DNA from: Sipunculus nudus
Taxonomy: Eukaryota > Annelida > Sipuncula > Golfingiida > Sipunculidae
Direction: 5' to 3'
NCBI GenBank assembly: GCA_026874595.1
Contig: CM049316.1
Span: 78,031,676 to 78,095,675 of the forward strand
DNA: 64,000 bases
Positions 11,678 to 23,090 of this stretch are shown here, in pieces; position 1 is the first letter of the stretch; every line of letters starts with the position of its first letter. The notes below the pieces were generated by a model. The model saw only the letters and a program-made list of their open reading frames with translations, was not told where the DNA came from and did not search any database. The translations under genes and the position numbers were made by a program.

Positions 11678-13575
11678 TCACACGCGGGCGATTTAATATT
11701 TACTCGCGTAACAGGCTTTAAGCCACTGACGTCATCGTTTGAATGCGCCATAAAGGTTTGCGAGAGGTCAAGTACAGAACTCTCTGGTTTCAGACTTGCC
11801 TTTTTACTCATCGCTCGAGTCACTACACAGCCTGGAAATACGCCCGGAAACTCCTGCTGGAGCAGGTCTGTGTCCCTATCAGTGCTCGGCAATTTTGTCA
11901 TTCTGGGATCAATTTTCACTCTGTCACCAGCTAAATCGTTGCCTAGGAGGAGCGAAACGCCCTCTACTGGCAACTTTGAACAAACTCCTACAGTTACAAA
12001 TTCAGAGACTAAATCAGATTCTAGTTTCACTCTGTGTAATGGAACTTCTAAAAATTCCGAATTAACGCCCTGGACTAGAACTGAACACCCCGCGTAACTC
12101 TCTTGAGAGAAGGGAAGAACATATTTCAAAACGAGGCTTTGGGTTGCCCCGGTATCCCTTAAGATTTTAACACGGGCCTTTCTTGCATGGTTACCCTCTA
12201 ACTGAACAAAGCCATCGGACACAAAGGGCTGAAAGCTCTCGTGGACAGGGCTTTGTGTTTCACCTTTAGTCTCTAGTTTACTGGGCATTGTTACCGGTTT
12301 CATGCTCTGCGTAACAGTTAACGCATTAGGTTTAGGCTTACTTTGACCGTATCTTTTTCTATAACACTCAGATTCTGTATGCCCCTTGAACTCACAGAAT
12401 GTACAATATTTGGGTCCAGTCCTAGGTTGTCCCTCTTTATGTTGAGCAGGAGAGTCAGATTGACTTTTATACTGGGGTTTACCATGATCGGACTGTGGTT
12501 TACCTGAGCCGGAGTGACCCCGATAGTAGGGACTACCCTTTCTCCGACCCAGTTTTGGGCTTTTGCTACCTTCTCTTTTCTCACCATACCTCCTCCTGTG
12601 ACTGGTATAACTGGGGCGGTGCGTCAAGGCAAATTCATCTGCCAGGACACCAGCCTCGTTTACATTTCTTACTTTATGTTCATCCAAAAATATTTTAATG
12701 TCACTACGGATATGCCTTTTGAACTCTTCTATCAAAATTAGTTGTTTGAGTTTTTCAAAGTCCTGATCAATTTTCATAGACTGACACCATCTATTAAATG
12801 CACTTTCTTTGTCTCTAGCATATTCAACATGAGTTTGATTTTCTCTTTTGGTGGCATTCCTAAATTTTAAGCGATACGCTTCGGGGACTAATTCATAGGC
12901 TCTCAGAATGACCTCTTTTACAGTGTCGTAATCCCTGCATTGTTCGTCTGTGAGCGCAGTGTAAACGTCCTGTGCGCGACCAACCAGAACGCTTTGTAAC
13001 AACAGGGTCCACTGGCCTTTAGGCCAAGCCATTAAAGTGGCCACCCGTTCAAAATAACTGAAATAACGCTCCACTTCGTTTTCATTGAAGGGAGGTACTT
13101 TTGTCGAATTTCTGAATAGGAATTCAGACGGCTCATGTGCTTTACGATTTTGAGGATTTTGTAACTCTAACTCTTTCAACTTAATTTGCGTTTCTCTTTC
13201 GATTTCACATCTACGGATTTCTGCTTCAACCTGAGCTTCATATTTCAATTTATCTGTTTCAACTTGAGCTTTGAGCTCATATTTCAATTTAAGTTCATAC
13301 TTTCTCAATTCTAGTTCTATCGGGTCAATAGCTGTTGCCCCAAGAGGTTCCTTAATAGGTTTTTCCTCCAAATCAGATTCCTCTTTACTTTTTACATCAC
13401 CATATAATGATTTCTTAAGTACGTTTCTTAAACCCTCTACAGTGCATACATCCATGATGTCAATATTTAAATGTAGAGCAACAATTTCAAGTTCATTTTT
13501 CTTTAACGTATACAATAAGCTCCTATTTTCTCTTAATTGTGGTATAATTTCATTTGGTTTAAATTCCGTACACAT
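11590..13575 (-). CDS. gag: Retrotransposon Gag with SCAN-like capsid, CCHC zinc knuckle and aspartic protease
   Basis: This is a 661-aa frame starting at a true ATG (13573-13575), 138 bp downstream of the primer-binding site. Residues 85-140 are rich in Glu, Lys and Arg with a heptad-like pattern, probably a coiled coil. Residues about 165-320 form the capsid; the part from 231 (PEAYRLKFRNATKRENQ, then LKQLILIEEFKRHI at 276-289, then EAGVLADEFAL) resembles SCAN domains. A basic, Ser/Gly-rich linker leads to a single CCHC knuckle, CTFCEFKGHTESEC (391-404), for nucleic-acid binding. An aspartic protease follows, with DTGATQS at 474-480 and a LLLGNDL motif at 542-548. The frame closes at 11590 inside the start of pol. 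Gag, protease and Pol would be released from a frameshifted polyprotein. Confidence 0.92.
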   Translation of the reverse strand: MCTEFKPNEIIPQLRENRSLLYTLKKNELEIVALHLNIDIMDVCTVEGLRNVLKKSLYGDVKSKEESDLEEKPIKEPLGATAIDPIELELRKYELKLKYELKAQVETDKLKYEAQVEAEIRRCEIERETQIKLKELELQNPQNRKAHEPSEFLFRNSTKVPPFNENEVERYFSYFERVATLMAWPKGQWTLLLQSVLVGRAQDVYTALTDEQCRDYDTVKEVILRAYELVPEAYRLKFRNATKRENQTHVEYARDKESAFNRWCQSMKIDQDFEKLKQLILIEEFKRHIRSDIKIFLDEHKVRNVNEAGVLADEFALTHRPSYTSHRRRYGEKREGSKSPKLGRRKGSPYYRGHSGSGKPQSDHGKPQYKSQSDSPAQHKEGQPRTGPKYCTFCEFKGHTESECYRKRYGQSKPKPNALTVTQSMKPVTMPSKLETKGETQSPVHESFQPFVSDGFVQLEGNHARKARVKILRDTGATQSLVLKYVLPFSQESYAGCSVLVQGVNSEFLEVPLHRVKLESDLVSEFVTVGVCSKLPVEGVSLLLGNDLAGDRVKIDPRMTKLPSTDRDTDLLQQEFPGVFPGCVVTRAMSKKASLKPESSVLDLSQTFMAHSNDDVSGLKPVTRVNIKSPACDPSGTPSPKDIWVSGKPNTKFSNTSIGPS

Positions 13576-13712
13576 ATTTGCAAAGTATCAAGATAACGTG
13601 TCTGAGAAATATCCGAGTTCAATTGTAGTTAAATACTAGTTCAATAACTAGAAGTTATAGAGACCACTGTGAAATTTTACATCCAAATGTAGCCGTTATT
13701 ACGAAATACAGG

Positions 13713-13730
13713 GTCTCGTCGCGGTCGCCA
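13713..13730 (-). other. Primer-binding site, probably tRNA-Arg
   Basis: Three bases inside the 5' LTR, the - strand reads TGGCGACCGCGACGAGAC. The + strand complement ends GCGGTCGCCA, as expected for a tRNA 3' end with CCA and an acceptor stem CGCGGTC plus discriminator G. This fits metazoan tRNA-Arg(TCG) as I remember it. The identity of the tRNA is inferred; the site itself is well placed. Confidence 0.7.
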
Positions 13731-13733
13731 TTA

Positions 13734-14467
13734 TGTTACGGTCCCTTTTCACACCAAACAACTCAGGCCGAACCGTAACACATATGCTCAGACACGTTCT
13801 CTTCAAATGAATACGTAACCAAAATATGGGTGCAAAAACAGTACTATATTACTAGATTACAATATTTACATTCATACACAAATAATATAATAGTCAATAC
13901 ATAACGTAATTCATAACCAAGTCTCTGAAGAAAAACTGAGTCTCTAAATAACGAACTGTAACGAAATACTTAACTGAATCCGGTATACGAGAAACTGAAG
14001 TCCATCATCAACACATAATTCGGGCACACACAAAACTGAAGTCCTGTATTAATCCATGTGGCACCAAACAAACATAAAGTCTCTCCTCTTCCTAAATAAT
14101 AAAGTTCATGGCGTGGTTCATGGCATTCCGTGGGCTTGGGGACCAAGAGCCCACGGTCACGGTCCCCGGGGATAACAGCAATGTGGCGTTTCAAAGTCAA
14201 TAGTCCCGCCTCGTACTGCAGGCGAGTTCGTTTTATAGGTTTTCAACAATGGGTGAAAACCGCAGAAGTTTTTGGTTTTGCTTGAGAGAAACGATAGCGC
14301 CGGCAGAACTGCAAAACCAGTACTGAATGGTCCAAGAATAGTTTTTATGTTTCTAAAAGCGCGTCAGTAGTCACTGATAGCGGGGTGGATCCATAAGCGT
14401 GGAAACGGGGGCGGCCACACCACTTCGTGGCGCCATCCTCCGATGTCCGGGTGACGTCCATGCAACA
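13734..14467 (-). repeat. 5' LTR (734 bp)
   Basis: It is identical in length to 8139-8872 and appears identical in sequence. On the - strand it starts the element and should carry the promoter. The CTTT at 14468-14471 is the second target-site duplication. A 76-aa open frame inside both LTRs (13970-14200 and 8375-8605) has no recognisable domain and is probably incidental. Confidence 0.95.
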
Positions 14468-14663
14468 CTTTGTAAAATGTGTTTTGATTATTTCTACGAA
14501 CCCTCCCACACACACACATCATACACATGTGAATATAAACAAAATGAACAAACAGTCTATGTCCTGTGGGATCAGCATTTTTTGTAAAAGGATCAAGGGA
14601 TTAGCTTTAGTTAAGACATCAAATGAGATTAGGTCCCTTTAAGGAAAATATAATGATTTCCAA
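14468..14663. other. Right half of the repeat interrupted by the LTR element
   Basis: This continues the similarity to the repeat copy at 3500-3670 that was broken off at 8138. It contains CA-rich simple sequence near 14507-14520. No gene is seen. Confidence 0.5.
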
Positions 14664-14841
14664 AAAACTTTGTTGAGGGGCTGGACAGGGGTCACAGAGA
14701 CTGATAAAACTTTGTTGAGGGGCTGGACAGGGGTCACAGAGACTCTGATAAAACTTTGTTGAGGGGCTGGACAGGGGTCACAGGGACTCTGATAAAACTT
14801 TGTTGAGGGGCTGGACAGGGGTCACAGAGACTCTGATAAAA
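14664..14841. repeat. 44-bp minisatellite, four units
   Basis: The unit begins AACTTTGTTGAGGGGCTGG and runs to GACTCTGATAA. Four consecutive copies are present; the first lacks two bases (42 bp) and the others are nearly identical. Confidence 0.93.
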
Positions 14842-15119
14842 CTCTGCTGTGGATCCAGATAAACAGTTTGATCCAGTAGGATTGGCTTGCCTTAGATGAG
14901 GTCAGGTATTTATGTACTGCCATTATAGTCAGTAAAGAGATACTTAAAAAAAGCAAGCAGATGGATCATAGTGTGTATCCACACCAGGGTCACTGGGGCA
15001 TGTTTTATTTACATTTGCCAGCGGGAGGCAGGAGATATCATTGATGACAGAGATGTGTGGATGATTGAGAACTAAGTGGTTTGTAGTAAACAGCAGGGCT
15101 GCTCTCTGCTCATCTCCAT
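14842..15119. other. No gene recognised
   Basis: This is single-copy-looking sequence between two tandem arrays, with no exon-like feature. Confidence 0.5.
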
Positions 15120-18100
15120 GGTACATCCCTCCTCAGGCAGTACACAATGTTCAGTGTACATGGTACATCCCTCCTCCTCAGACAGTACACAATGTTCAGT
15201 GTACATTGTACATCCCTCCTCCTCAGTCAGTACACAATGTTCATTGTACATGGTACATCCCTCCTTCTCAGTCAGTACACAATGTTCAGTGTACATGGTT
15301 CATCTCTCCTCCTCAGTCAGTACACAATGTTCAGTGTACATAGTTCATCTCTCCTCCTCAGTCAGTACACAATGTTCAGTGTACATGGTACATCCCTCCT
15401 CCTCAGTCAGTACACAATGTTCAGTATACAAGGTACATACCTCCTCCTCAGTCAGTACACAATGTTCAGTGTACAAGGTACATCCCTCCTCAGTCAGTAC
15501 ACAATGTTCAGTGTAAATGGTACATCTCTCCTCCTCAGTCAGTACACAATGTTCAATTGACATGGTACATCCCTCCTCCTCAGTCAGTACACAATGTTCA
15601 ATTGACATGGTACATCCCTCCTCCTCAGTCAGTACACAATGTTCAATTGACATGGTACATCCCTCCTCCTCAGTCAGTACACAATGCTAAGTGTACAAGG
15701 TACATCCCTCCTTCTCAGTCAGTACACAATGTTCAGTGTACATGGTACATCTCTCCTCCTCAGTCAGTACACAATGTTCAATTGACATGGTACATCCCTC
15801 CTCCTCAGTCAGTACACAATGTTCAATTGACATGGTACATCCCTCCTCCTCAGTCAGTACACAATGTTCAGTGTACAAGGTACATCCCTCCTCCTCAGTC
15901 AGTACACAATGTTCAGTGTACATGGTACATCTCTCCTCCTCAGTCAGTACACAATGTTCAATTGACATGGTAAATCCCTCCTCCTCAGTCAGTACACAAT
16001 GTTCAGTGTACAAGGTACATCCCTCCTCCTCAGTCAGTACACAATGTTCAGTGTACATGGTACATCTCTCCTCCTCAGTCAGTACACAATGATCAATTGA
16101 CATGGTACATCCCTCCTCCTCAGTCCGTACACAATGTTCAGTGTACATGGTACATCCCTCCTCCTCAGTCAGTACACAATGTTCAGTGTACAAGGTACAT
16201 CCCTCCTCCTCAGTCAGTACACAATGTTCAGTGTACATGGTGAATTCTCTCCTCCTCAGTCAGTACACAATGTTCAGTGTACAAGGTACATCCCTCCTCC
16301 TCAGTCAGTACACAATGTTCAGTGTACAAGGTACATCCCTCCTTCTCAGTCAGTACACAATGTTCAGTGTACATGGTACATCTCTCCTCCTCAGTCAGTA
16401 CACAATGTTCAGTGTACAAGGTACATCCCTCCTTCTCAGTCAGTACACAATGTTCAGTGTACAAGGTACATCCCTCCTCAGTCAGTACACAATGTTCAAT
16501 TGACATGGTACATCCCTCCTCCTCAGTCAGTACACAATGTTCAATTGACATGGTACATCCCTCCTCCTCAGTCAGTACACAATGTTCAGTGTACAAGGTA
16601 CATCCCTCCTCCTCAGTCAGTACACAATGTTCAGTGTACAAGGTACATCCCTCCTCCTCTATCAGTACACAATGTTCAGTGTACATGGTACATCCCTCCT
16701 CCTCAGTCAATACACAATGTTCAGTGTACATGGTACATCCCTCCTCCTCAGTCAGTACACAATGTTCAGTGTACATGGTACATCCCTCCTCCTCAGTCAA
16801 TACACAATGTTCAATTGACATGGTACATCCCTCCTCCTCAGTCAGTACACAATGTTCAGTGTACATGGTACATCCCTCCTCAGTCAGTACACAATGTTCA
16901 GTGTACATGGTACATCTCTCCTCCTCAGTCAGTACACAATGTTCAGTGTACATGGTACATCTCTCCTCCTCAGTCAGTACACAATGTTCAATTGACATGG
17001 TACATCCCTCCTCCTCAGTCAGTACACAATGTTCAGTGTACAAGGTACATCCCTCCTCAGTCAGTACACAATGTTCAGTGTACATGGTACATCTCTCCTC
17101 CTCAGTCAGTACACAATGTTCAGTGTACATGGTACATCTCTCCTCCTCAGTCAGTACACAATGTTCAATTGACATGGTACATCCCTCCTCCTCAGTCAGT
17201 ACACAATGTTCAGTGTACATGGTACATCTCTCCTCCTCAGTCAGTACATAATGTTCAATTGACATGGTACATCCCTCCTCCTCAGTCAGTACACAATGTT
17301 CATTGTACAAGGTACATCCCTCCTCCTCAGTCAGTACACAATGTTCAGTGTACATGGCACATCCCTCCTCCTCAGTCAGTACACAATGTTCAGTGTACAT
17401 GGTACATCTCTCCTCCTCAGTCAGTACACAATGTTCAGTGTACATGGTACATCCCTCCTCCTCAGTCAGTACACAATGTTCAATTGACATGGTACATCCC
17501 TCCTCCTCAGTCAGTACACAATGTTCAATTGACATGGTACATACCTCCTCCTCAGTCAGTACACAATGTTCAGTGTACAAGGTACATCCCTCCTCAGTCA
17601 GTACACAATGTTCAGTGTACATGGTACATCCCTCCTCCTCAGTCAGTACACAATGTTCAGTGTACAAGGTACATCCCTCCTCAGTCAGTACACAATGTTC
17701 AGTGTACATTGTACATCCCTCCTTCTCATTCAGTACACAATGTTCAGTGTACATTGTACATCCCTCCTCCTCAGTCAGTACACAATGTTCAGTGTACATT
17801 GTACATCCCTCCTCCTCTATCAGTACACAATGTTCAGTGTACACGCTACATCCCTCCTCCTCAGTCAGTACACAATGTTCAGTGTACAAGGTACATCCCT
17901 CCTCAGTCAGTACACAATGTTCAGTGTACATTGTACATCCCTCCTTCTCATTCAGTACACAATGTTCAGTGTACATGGTACATCCCTCCTCCTCAGTCAG
18001 TACACAATGTTCAGTGTACATTGTACATCCCTCCTCCTCTATCAGTACACAATTTTCAGTGTACATGGTTCATCTCTCCTCCTCAGTCAGTACACAATGT

Positions 18101-20751
18101 TCAGTGTACATGGTTCATCTCTCCTCCTCAGTCAGTACACAATGTTCAGTGTACATGGTACATCCCTCCTCAGTCAGTACACAATGTTCAGTGTACATGG
18201 TACATCTCTCCTCCTCAGTCAGTACACAATGTTCAGTGTACATGGTACATCTCTCCTCCTCAGTCAGTACACAATGTTCAATTGACATGGTACATCCCTC
18301 CTCCTCAGTCAGTACACAATGTTCAGTGTACAAGGTACATCCCTCCTCAGTCAGTACACAATGTTCAGTGTACATGGTACATCTCTCCTCCTCAGTCAGT
18401 ACACAATGTTCAGTGTACATGGTACATCTCTCCTCCTCAGTCAGTACACAATGTTCAATTGACATGGTACATCCCTCCTCCTCAGTCAGTACACAATGTT
18501 CAGTGTACATGGTACATCTCTCCTCCTCAGTCAGTACACAATGTTCAATTGACATGGTACATCCCTCCTCCTCAGTCAGTACACAATGTTCATTGTACAT
18601 GGTACATCCCTCCTCCTCAGTCAGTACACAATGTTCAGTGTACAAGGTACATCCCTCCTCCTCAGTCAGTACACAATGTTCAGTGTACATGGCACATCCC
18701 TCCTCAGTCAGTACACAATGTTCAGTGTACAAGGTAAATCCCTCCTCCTCAGTCAGTACACAATGTTCAATTGACATGGTACATCCCTCCTCCTCAGTCA
18801 GTACACAATGTTCAATTGACATGGTACATCCCTCCTCCTCAGTCAGTACACAATGTTCAATTGACATGGTACATCCCTCCTCCTCAGTCAGTACACAATG
18901 TTCAATTGACATGGTACATCCCTCCTCCTCAGTCAGTACACAATGTTCAGTGTACATGGTACATCCCTCCTCCTCAGTCAGTACACAATGTTCAGTGTAC
19001 AAGGTAAATCCCTCCTCAGTCAGTACACAATGTTCAGTGTACAAGGTACATCTCTCCTCCTCAGTCAGTACACAATGTTCAGTGTACATGGTACATCTCT
19101 CCTCCTCAGTCAGTACACAATGTTCAATTGACATGGTACATCCCTCCTCCTCAGTCAGTACACAATGTTCAGTGTACATGGTACATCTCTCCTCCTCAGT
19201 CAGTACACAATGTTCAGTGTACAAGGTACATCCCTCCTCCTCAGTCAGTACACAATGTTCAGTGTACATGGTACATCTCTCCTCCTCAGTCAGTACAAAA
19301 TGTTCAATTGACATGGTACATCCCTCCTCCTCAGTCAGTACACAATGTTCAATTGACATGGTACATCCCTCCTCCTCAGTCAGTACACAATGTTCAGTGT
19401 ACATGGTACATCCCTCCTCCTCAGTCAGTACACAATGTTCAGTGTACAAGGTACATCCCTCCTCCTCAGTCAGTACACAATGTTCAGTGTACATGGTGAA
19501 TTCTCTCCTCCTCAGTCAGTACACAATGTTCAGTGTACAAGGTACATCCCTCCTCCTCAGTCAGTACACAATGTTCAGTGTACAAGGTACATCCCTACTT
19601 CTCAGTCAGTACACAATGTTCAGTGTACATGGTACATCTCTCCTACTCAGTCAGTACACAATGTTCAGTGTACAAGGTACATCCCTCCTCAGTCAGTACA
19701 CAATGTTCAGTGTACATGGTACATCTCTCCTCCTCAGTCAGTACACAATGTTCAGTGTACATGGTACATCTCTCCTCCTCAGTCAGTACACAATGTTCAA
19801 TTGACATGGTACATCCCTCCTCCTCAGTCAGTACACAATGTTCAGTGTACATGGTACATCTCTCCTCCTCAGTCAGTACACAATGTTCAATTGACATGGT
19901 ACATCCCTCCTCCTCAGTCAGTACACAATGTTCAATTGACATGGTAAATCCCTCCTCCTCAGTCAGTACACAATGTTCAGTGTACATGGTACATCTCTCC
20001 TCCTCAGTCAGGACAAAATGTTCAATTGACATGGTACATCCCTCCTCCTCAGTCAGTACACAATGTTCAATTGACATGGTACATCCCTCCTCCTCAGTCA
20101 GTACACAATGTTCAATTGACATGGTACATCCCTCCTCCTCAGTCAGTACACAATGTTCAGTGTACAAGGTACATCCCTCCTCCTCAGTCAGTACACAATG
20201 TTCAGTGTACATGGTACATCTCTCCTCCTCAGTCAGTACACAATGTTCAATTGACATGGTACATCCCTCCTCCTCAGTCAGTACACAATGTTCAGTGTAC
20301 AAGGTACATCCCTCCTCCTCAGTCAGTACACAATGTTCAGTGTACATGGTACATCTCTCCTCCTCAGTCAGTACACAATGTTCAATTGACATGGTACATC
20401 CCTCCTCCTCAGTCAGTACACAATGTTCAATTGACATGGTACATCCCTCCTCCTCAGTCAGTACACAATGTTCAGTGTACATGGTACATCTCTCCTCCTC
20501 AGTCAGTACACAATGTTCAATTGACATGGTACATCCCTCCTCCTCAGTCAGTACACAATGTTCAGTGTACATGGTACATCCCTCCTTCTCAGTCAGTACA
20601 CAATATTCAGTGTACATGGTACATCTCTCCTCCTCAGTCAGTACACAATGTTCAATTGACATGGTACATCCCTCCTCCTCAGTCAGTACACAATGTTCAG
20701 TGTACATGGTACATCCCTCCTTCTCAGTCAGTACACAATATTCAGTGTACA
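15120..20751. repeat. 45-bp satellite array, about 126 units
   Basis: The unit is GGTACATCCCTCCTCCTCAG followed by TCAGTACACAATGTTCAGTG and TACAT, 45 bp in all. A recurring 42-bp variant lacks one CTC. Common variant positions are ATTGACAT in place of GTGTACAT or GTGTACAA, and CATCTCTCC in place of CATCCCTCC. The variants recur in ordered groups, so the array has higher-order structure. Because 45 and 42 are multiples of three and the unit has no stop in the three forward frames or one reverse frame, open frames of up to 867 codons appear on both strands. They encode only 15-residue repeats and have no plausible start context or domain. I treat them as non-coding. Confidence 0.97.
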
Positions 20752-22224
20752 TGTCTCACGACTCCAGTGGTAATGATAGATTTACGGTTTTACTCTTGTT
20801 TATTACAAACAACATTTTTGAACTGTAGAGATTGCTTTATCTGACAGCAGAATCCCCTCGTAGTGGTCATAAATAGGACCTGGATAGATGTTTGTATGCA
20901 ATACAGGTGTAAACTTATGTCAGATGATACTGTATTGTTTACTTTGTATATATTAACTTAAAATTAGATATATCATCGTAGTAGACTTTCAGTCTCAAAA
21001 GTTAATTTTCACTTTTATTTTGGTTATGCTTTAATATATGAAAAATAGCAAATGGCATACAGCGATAATATCATAGAACAGCATTCAAAAGTACTGTTAA
21101 CTCAGTGTCTGAGCACATTGCTGAGAATGATAAATTAGTATAAACAAGTGAAAAAGTGTTTTAATAGTTTGTCCTTCCTGGATCATGTTGTGATCAGATG
21201 TAATCAGAGCATTGGAAAGTAATGGATAACTTATATAAATGAAAGTGTTAAATATCAACTAGCACACACACAAAAAATGAATCAAAAGTATACTGGTGTT
21301 GATAAATGACATGGTTTTATTTTTGTCAGATGTGTATAATTACCATAATTAATGTTATTTCCTCATGGTTTCCAAAGGAAGTATTGGGTGTTTATCTGTT
21401 TTGTTCTGTCCTGGCAGTAAGTCAAATTAGTCAATAAAGAAAGTGTTCAGGAGGGTCGAGGACAAATTAATGATTGATGGTAGCTTATTTAATACATAGG
21501 GCTCGACATAAAGTTTTTTAAAGTACTTGCTCAGTAGACCTGGTAATATATTTGACTTGCCCTACATGAATCAGTAATGGCAACCATAAACACGAAAAGT
21601 GTGTTCCACTTGATTATTTTGTAACAGTACACGCATTCAAATATTTGTTTGTTAATATATTTCTCTTTAGTATTTTCATAGATAACATACAAGCTATTCA
21701 AGATGAAGGTTTTACAAAATGATTTTTTGTCTCCAAGAAATGATTCGGCTAACTTAAGATTAGTAAAGATTCTGACCTTTGGATAAAGGTTTATGTTGGA
21801 CCCATTTGCCCAGTCAGGCAAGTAGGAGCCTACTTTGGGTTGCCTTACCACCATTATCTAGAACTTATACTCTCCCGGGGCTAGTGGTTAACCATTAATG
21901 TTGAGTACTGATGGTTCATTGGTCTGATGGTTATTTTTGTTTTTGTCCTGTTAAGGAATGTTAGCAGTGACAGATTGTCTGCTTTAAGTGTCACCAGGTA
22001 GACCTTGGTATTTGTCTGTCCCTGCTGTGTCAATAAGGCATGTGTACAGACAGTACTACAGGGGATGAGGGCCTGGTATCCTGAGGGGGAGAGACATATC
22101 TGCCAAGGATAGGATAAAGGAGAGCATTTCCCTGGTCACATATGAGCATCTCTCAGTCTGACTCATTAACTTATGCTCGTGCATCTTCTCTTTTCATATC
22201 TGGCTGCTGCTGCTGTTGGTAACC
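20752..22224. other. No gene recognised
   Basis: This is AT-rich sequence right of the 45-bp array. The segment 21490-21860 has low-complexity frames only. No supported exon precedes the candidate at 22225. Confidence 0.45.
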
Positions 22225-22263
22225 ATGGATACATGCGCTGATTCCTCATCTGACCCACAAGCA
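22225..22263 (+). CDS. Candidate alternative first coding exon of the septin gene
   Basis: AACCATGG gives a strong Kozak context. The frame MDTCADSSSDPQA ends at a GTGAGT donor at 22264 in phase 0, so it could join the acceptor at 59617 in frame. A competing upstream ATG at about 22172 opens a short overlapping frame that stops inside this exon, which would lower translation. No domain is visible in 13 residues. The call rests on start context, donor and phase only. Confidence 0.3.
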
Positions 22264-23008
22264 GTGAGTATACATAATATAAATATCTCCAGCTCTCTGG
22301 CATCCCGGATGTTTATTGTATAGATCTGTGCATGAGTATCTGAATGTATCTTTATCAATATTTAGTCATTAGGTCAGGGTGTATATATCTGTAGTCAGTG
22401 TCTTAGTCATCAGGTCAGCATGTAGTTGTGAGCTCTGATTAAGATCCGCACTGTGTCTGATGTTTGTGGGTTCTTTATAGAAACCATATGACTTGACACT
22501 TACAGTAAAGCATGTCAGTGTACACAGACACACAGTAATGCATGTCAGTATACACAGACACACTCACAGTTGACTTGTAAATTGGAGCTAGCCTAGAGCC
22601 TGACGTTTGTGGCATGTTTCTGGTATGTTCCTGTTTTTCACAAGTTTTAAAAATCTAGAATCTCTCCACTGGTTATGTGAAACTTTTTTCCCTGGTCAGC
22701 TGTTTTATTTTAATATACAGTTAGTCAAGCATGGTCTTTATGACCTGGGATTATTATTAATTGTGTTATATTACATATTTATGGGTCATTATTAATCCTT
22801 TATGGTCCTGAGGTCCTCCTTTTACTATTATTCCTGTTGCTTCAGTTTTTTTGCATTCATTAATTACAAGGTAAATAGATTGCTGAGTTGGCATATTTTG
22901 AGTTTGGCTGGACTGTATAACTCTCCACTGTTGGCATTTAATGATGAATCAATGAGAAGCAGTGTCAGTCCTGCTAAGGGAATCCAGTTTTGTTAAATAA
23001 ATCACCAG
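22264..23008. other. Non-coding, possible septin intron
   Basis: It contains a short imperfect repeat around 22507-22565 (CATGTCAGTRTACACAGACA twice). No other gene feature was seen. Confidence 0.45.
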
Positions 23009-23090
23009 TAATTACTCAGTAATCACTCAGTAATCATTTAGTAATCACTCAGTAATCACTCAGTAATCACTCAGTAATCACTCAGTAATA
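23009..23090. repeat. 11-bp minisatellite
   Basis: CAGTAATCACT is repeated about seven times with small variations. Confidence 0.9.

Larger units (their letters stand above)
8139..14467 (-). mobile_element. Complete Ty3/Gypsy-type LTR retrotransposon, Gmr1-like domain order
   Basis: This 6,329-bp element is coded on the - strand. Both LTRs are 734 bp, begin TG and end CA, and look identical wherever I compared them. A 4-bp target duplication CTTT flanks it (8135-8138 and 14468-14471). Next to the 5' LTR is a primer-binding site; next to the 3' LTR is a polypurine tract. Two long open frames encode Gag-protease and integrase-reverse transcriptase-RNase H. All expected catalytic residues I looked for are present. 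Integrase precedes reverse transcriptase, which is unusual for Ty3/Gypsy and characteristic of Gmr1-like elements. Near-identical LTRs and intact frames indicate a young, possibly still competent copy. It lies antisense to the septin gene and 7.8 kb left of the first candidate septin exon. Confidence 0.95.

Noticed and set aside
11609-13639. Open frames on the + strand opposite gag
   Set aside because: They are antisense shadows of the Gag-protease frame without recognisable domains.
15120-20751. CRISPR-like array
   Set aside because: Units are contiguous with no unique spacers and the context is a eukaryotic genome.
15076-20844. Long open frames in the 45-bp array on both strands
   Set aside because: They consist only of 15-residue repeats, overlap in four frames, and have no domain or start context. 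They are explained by a stop-free unit of length divisible by three.
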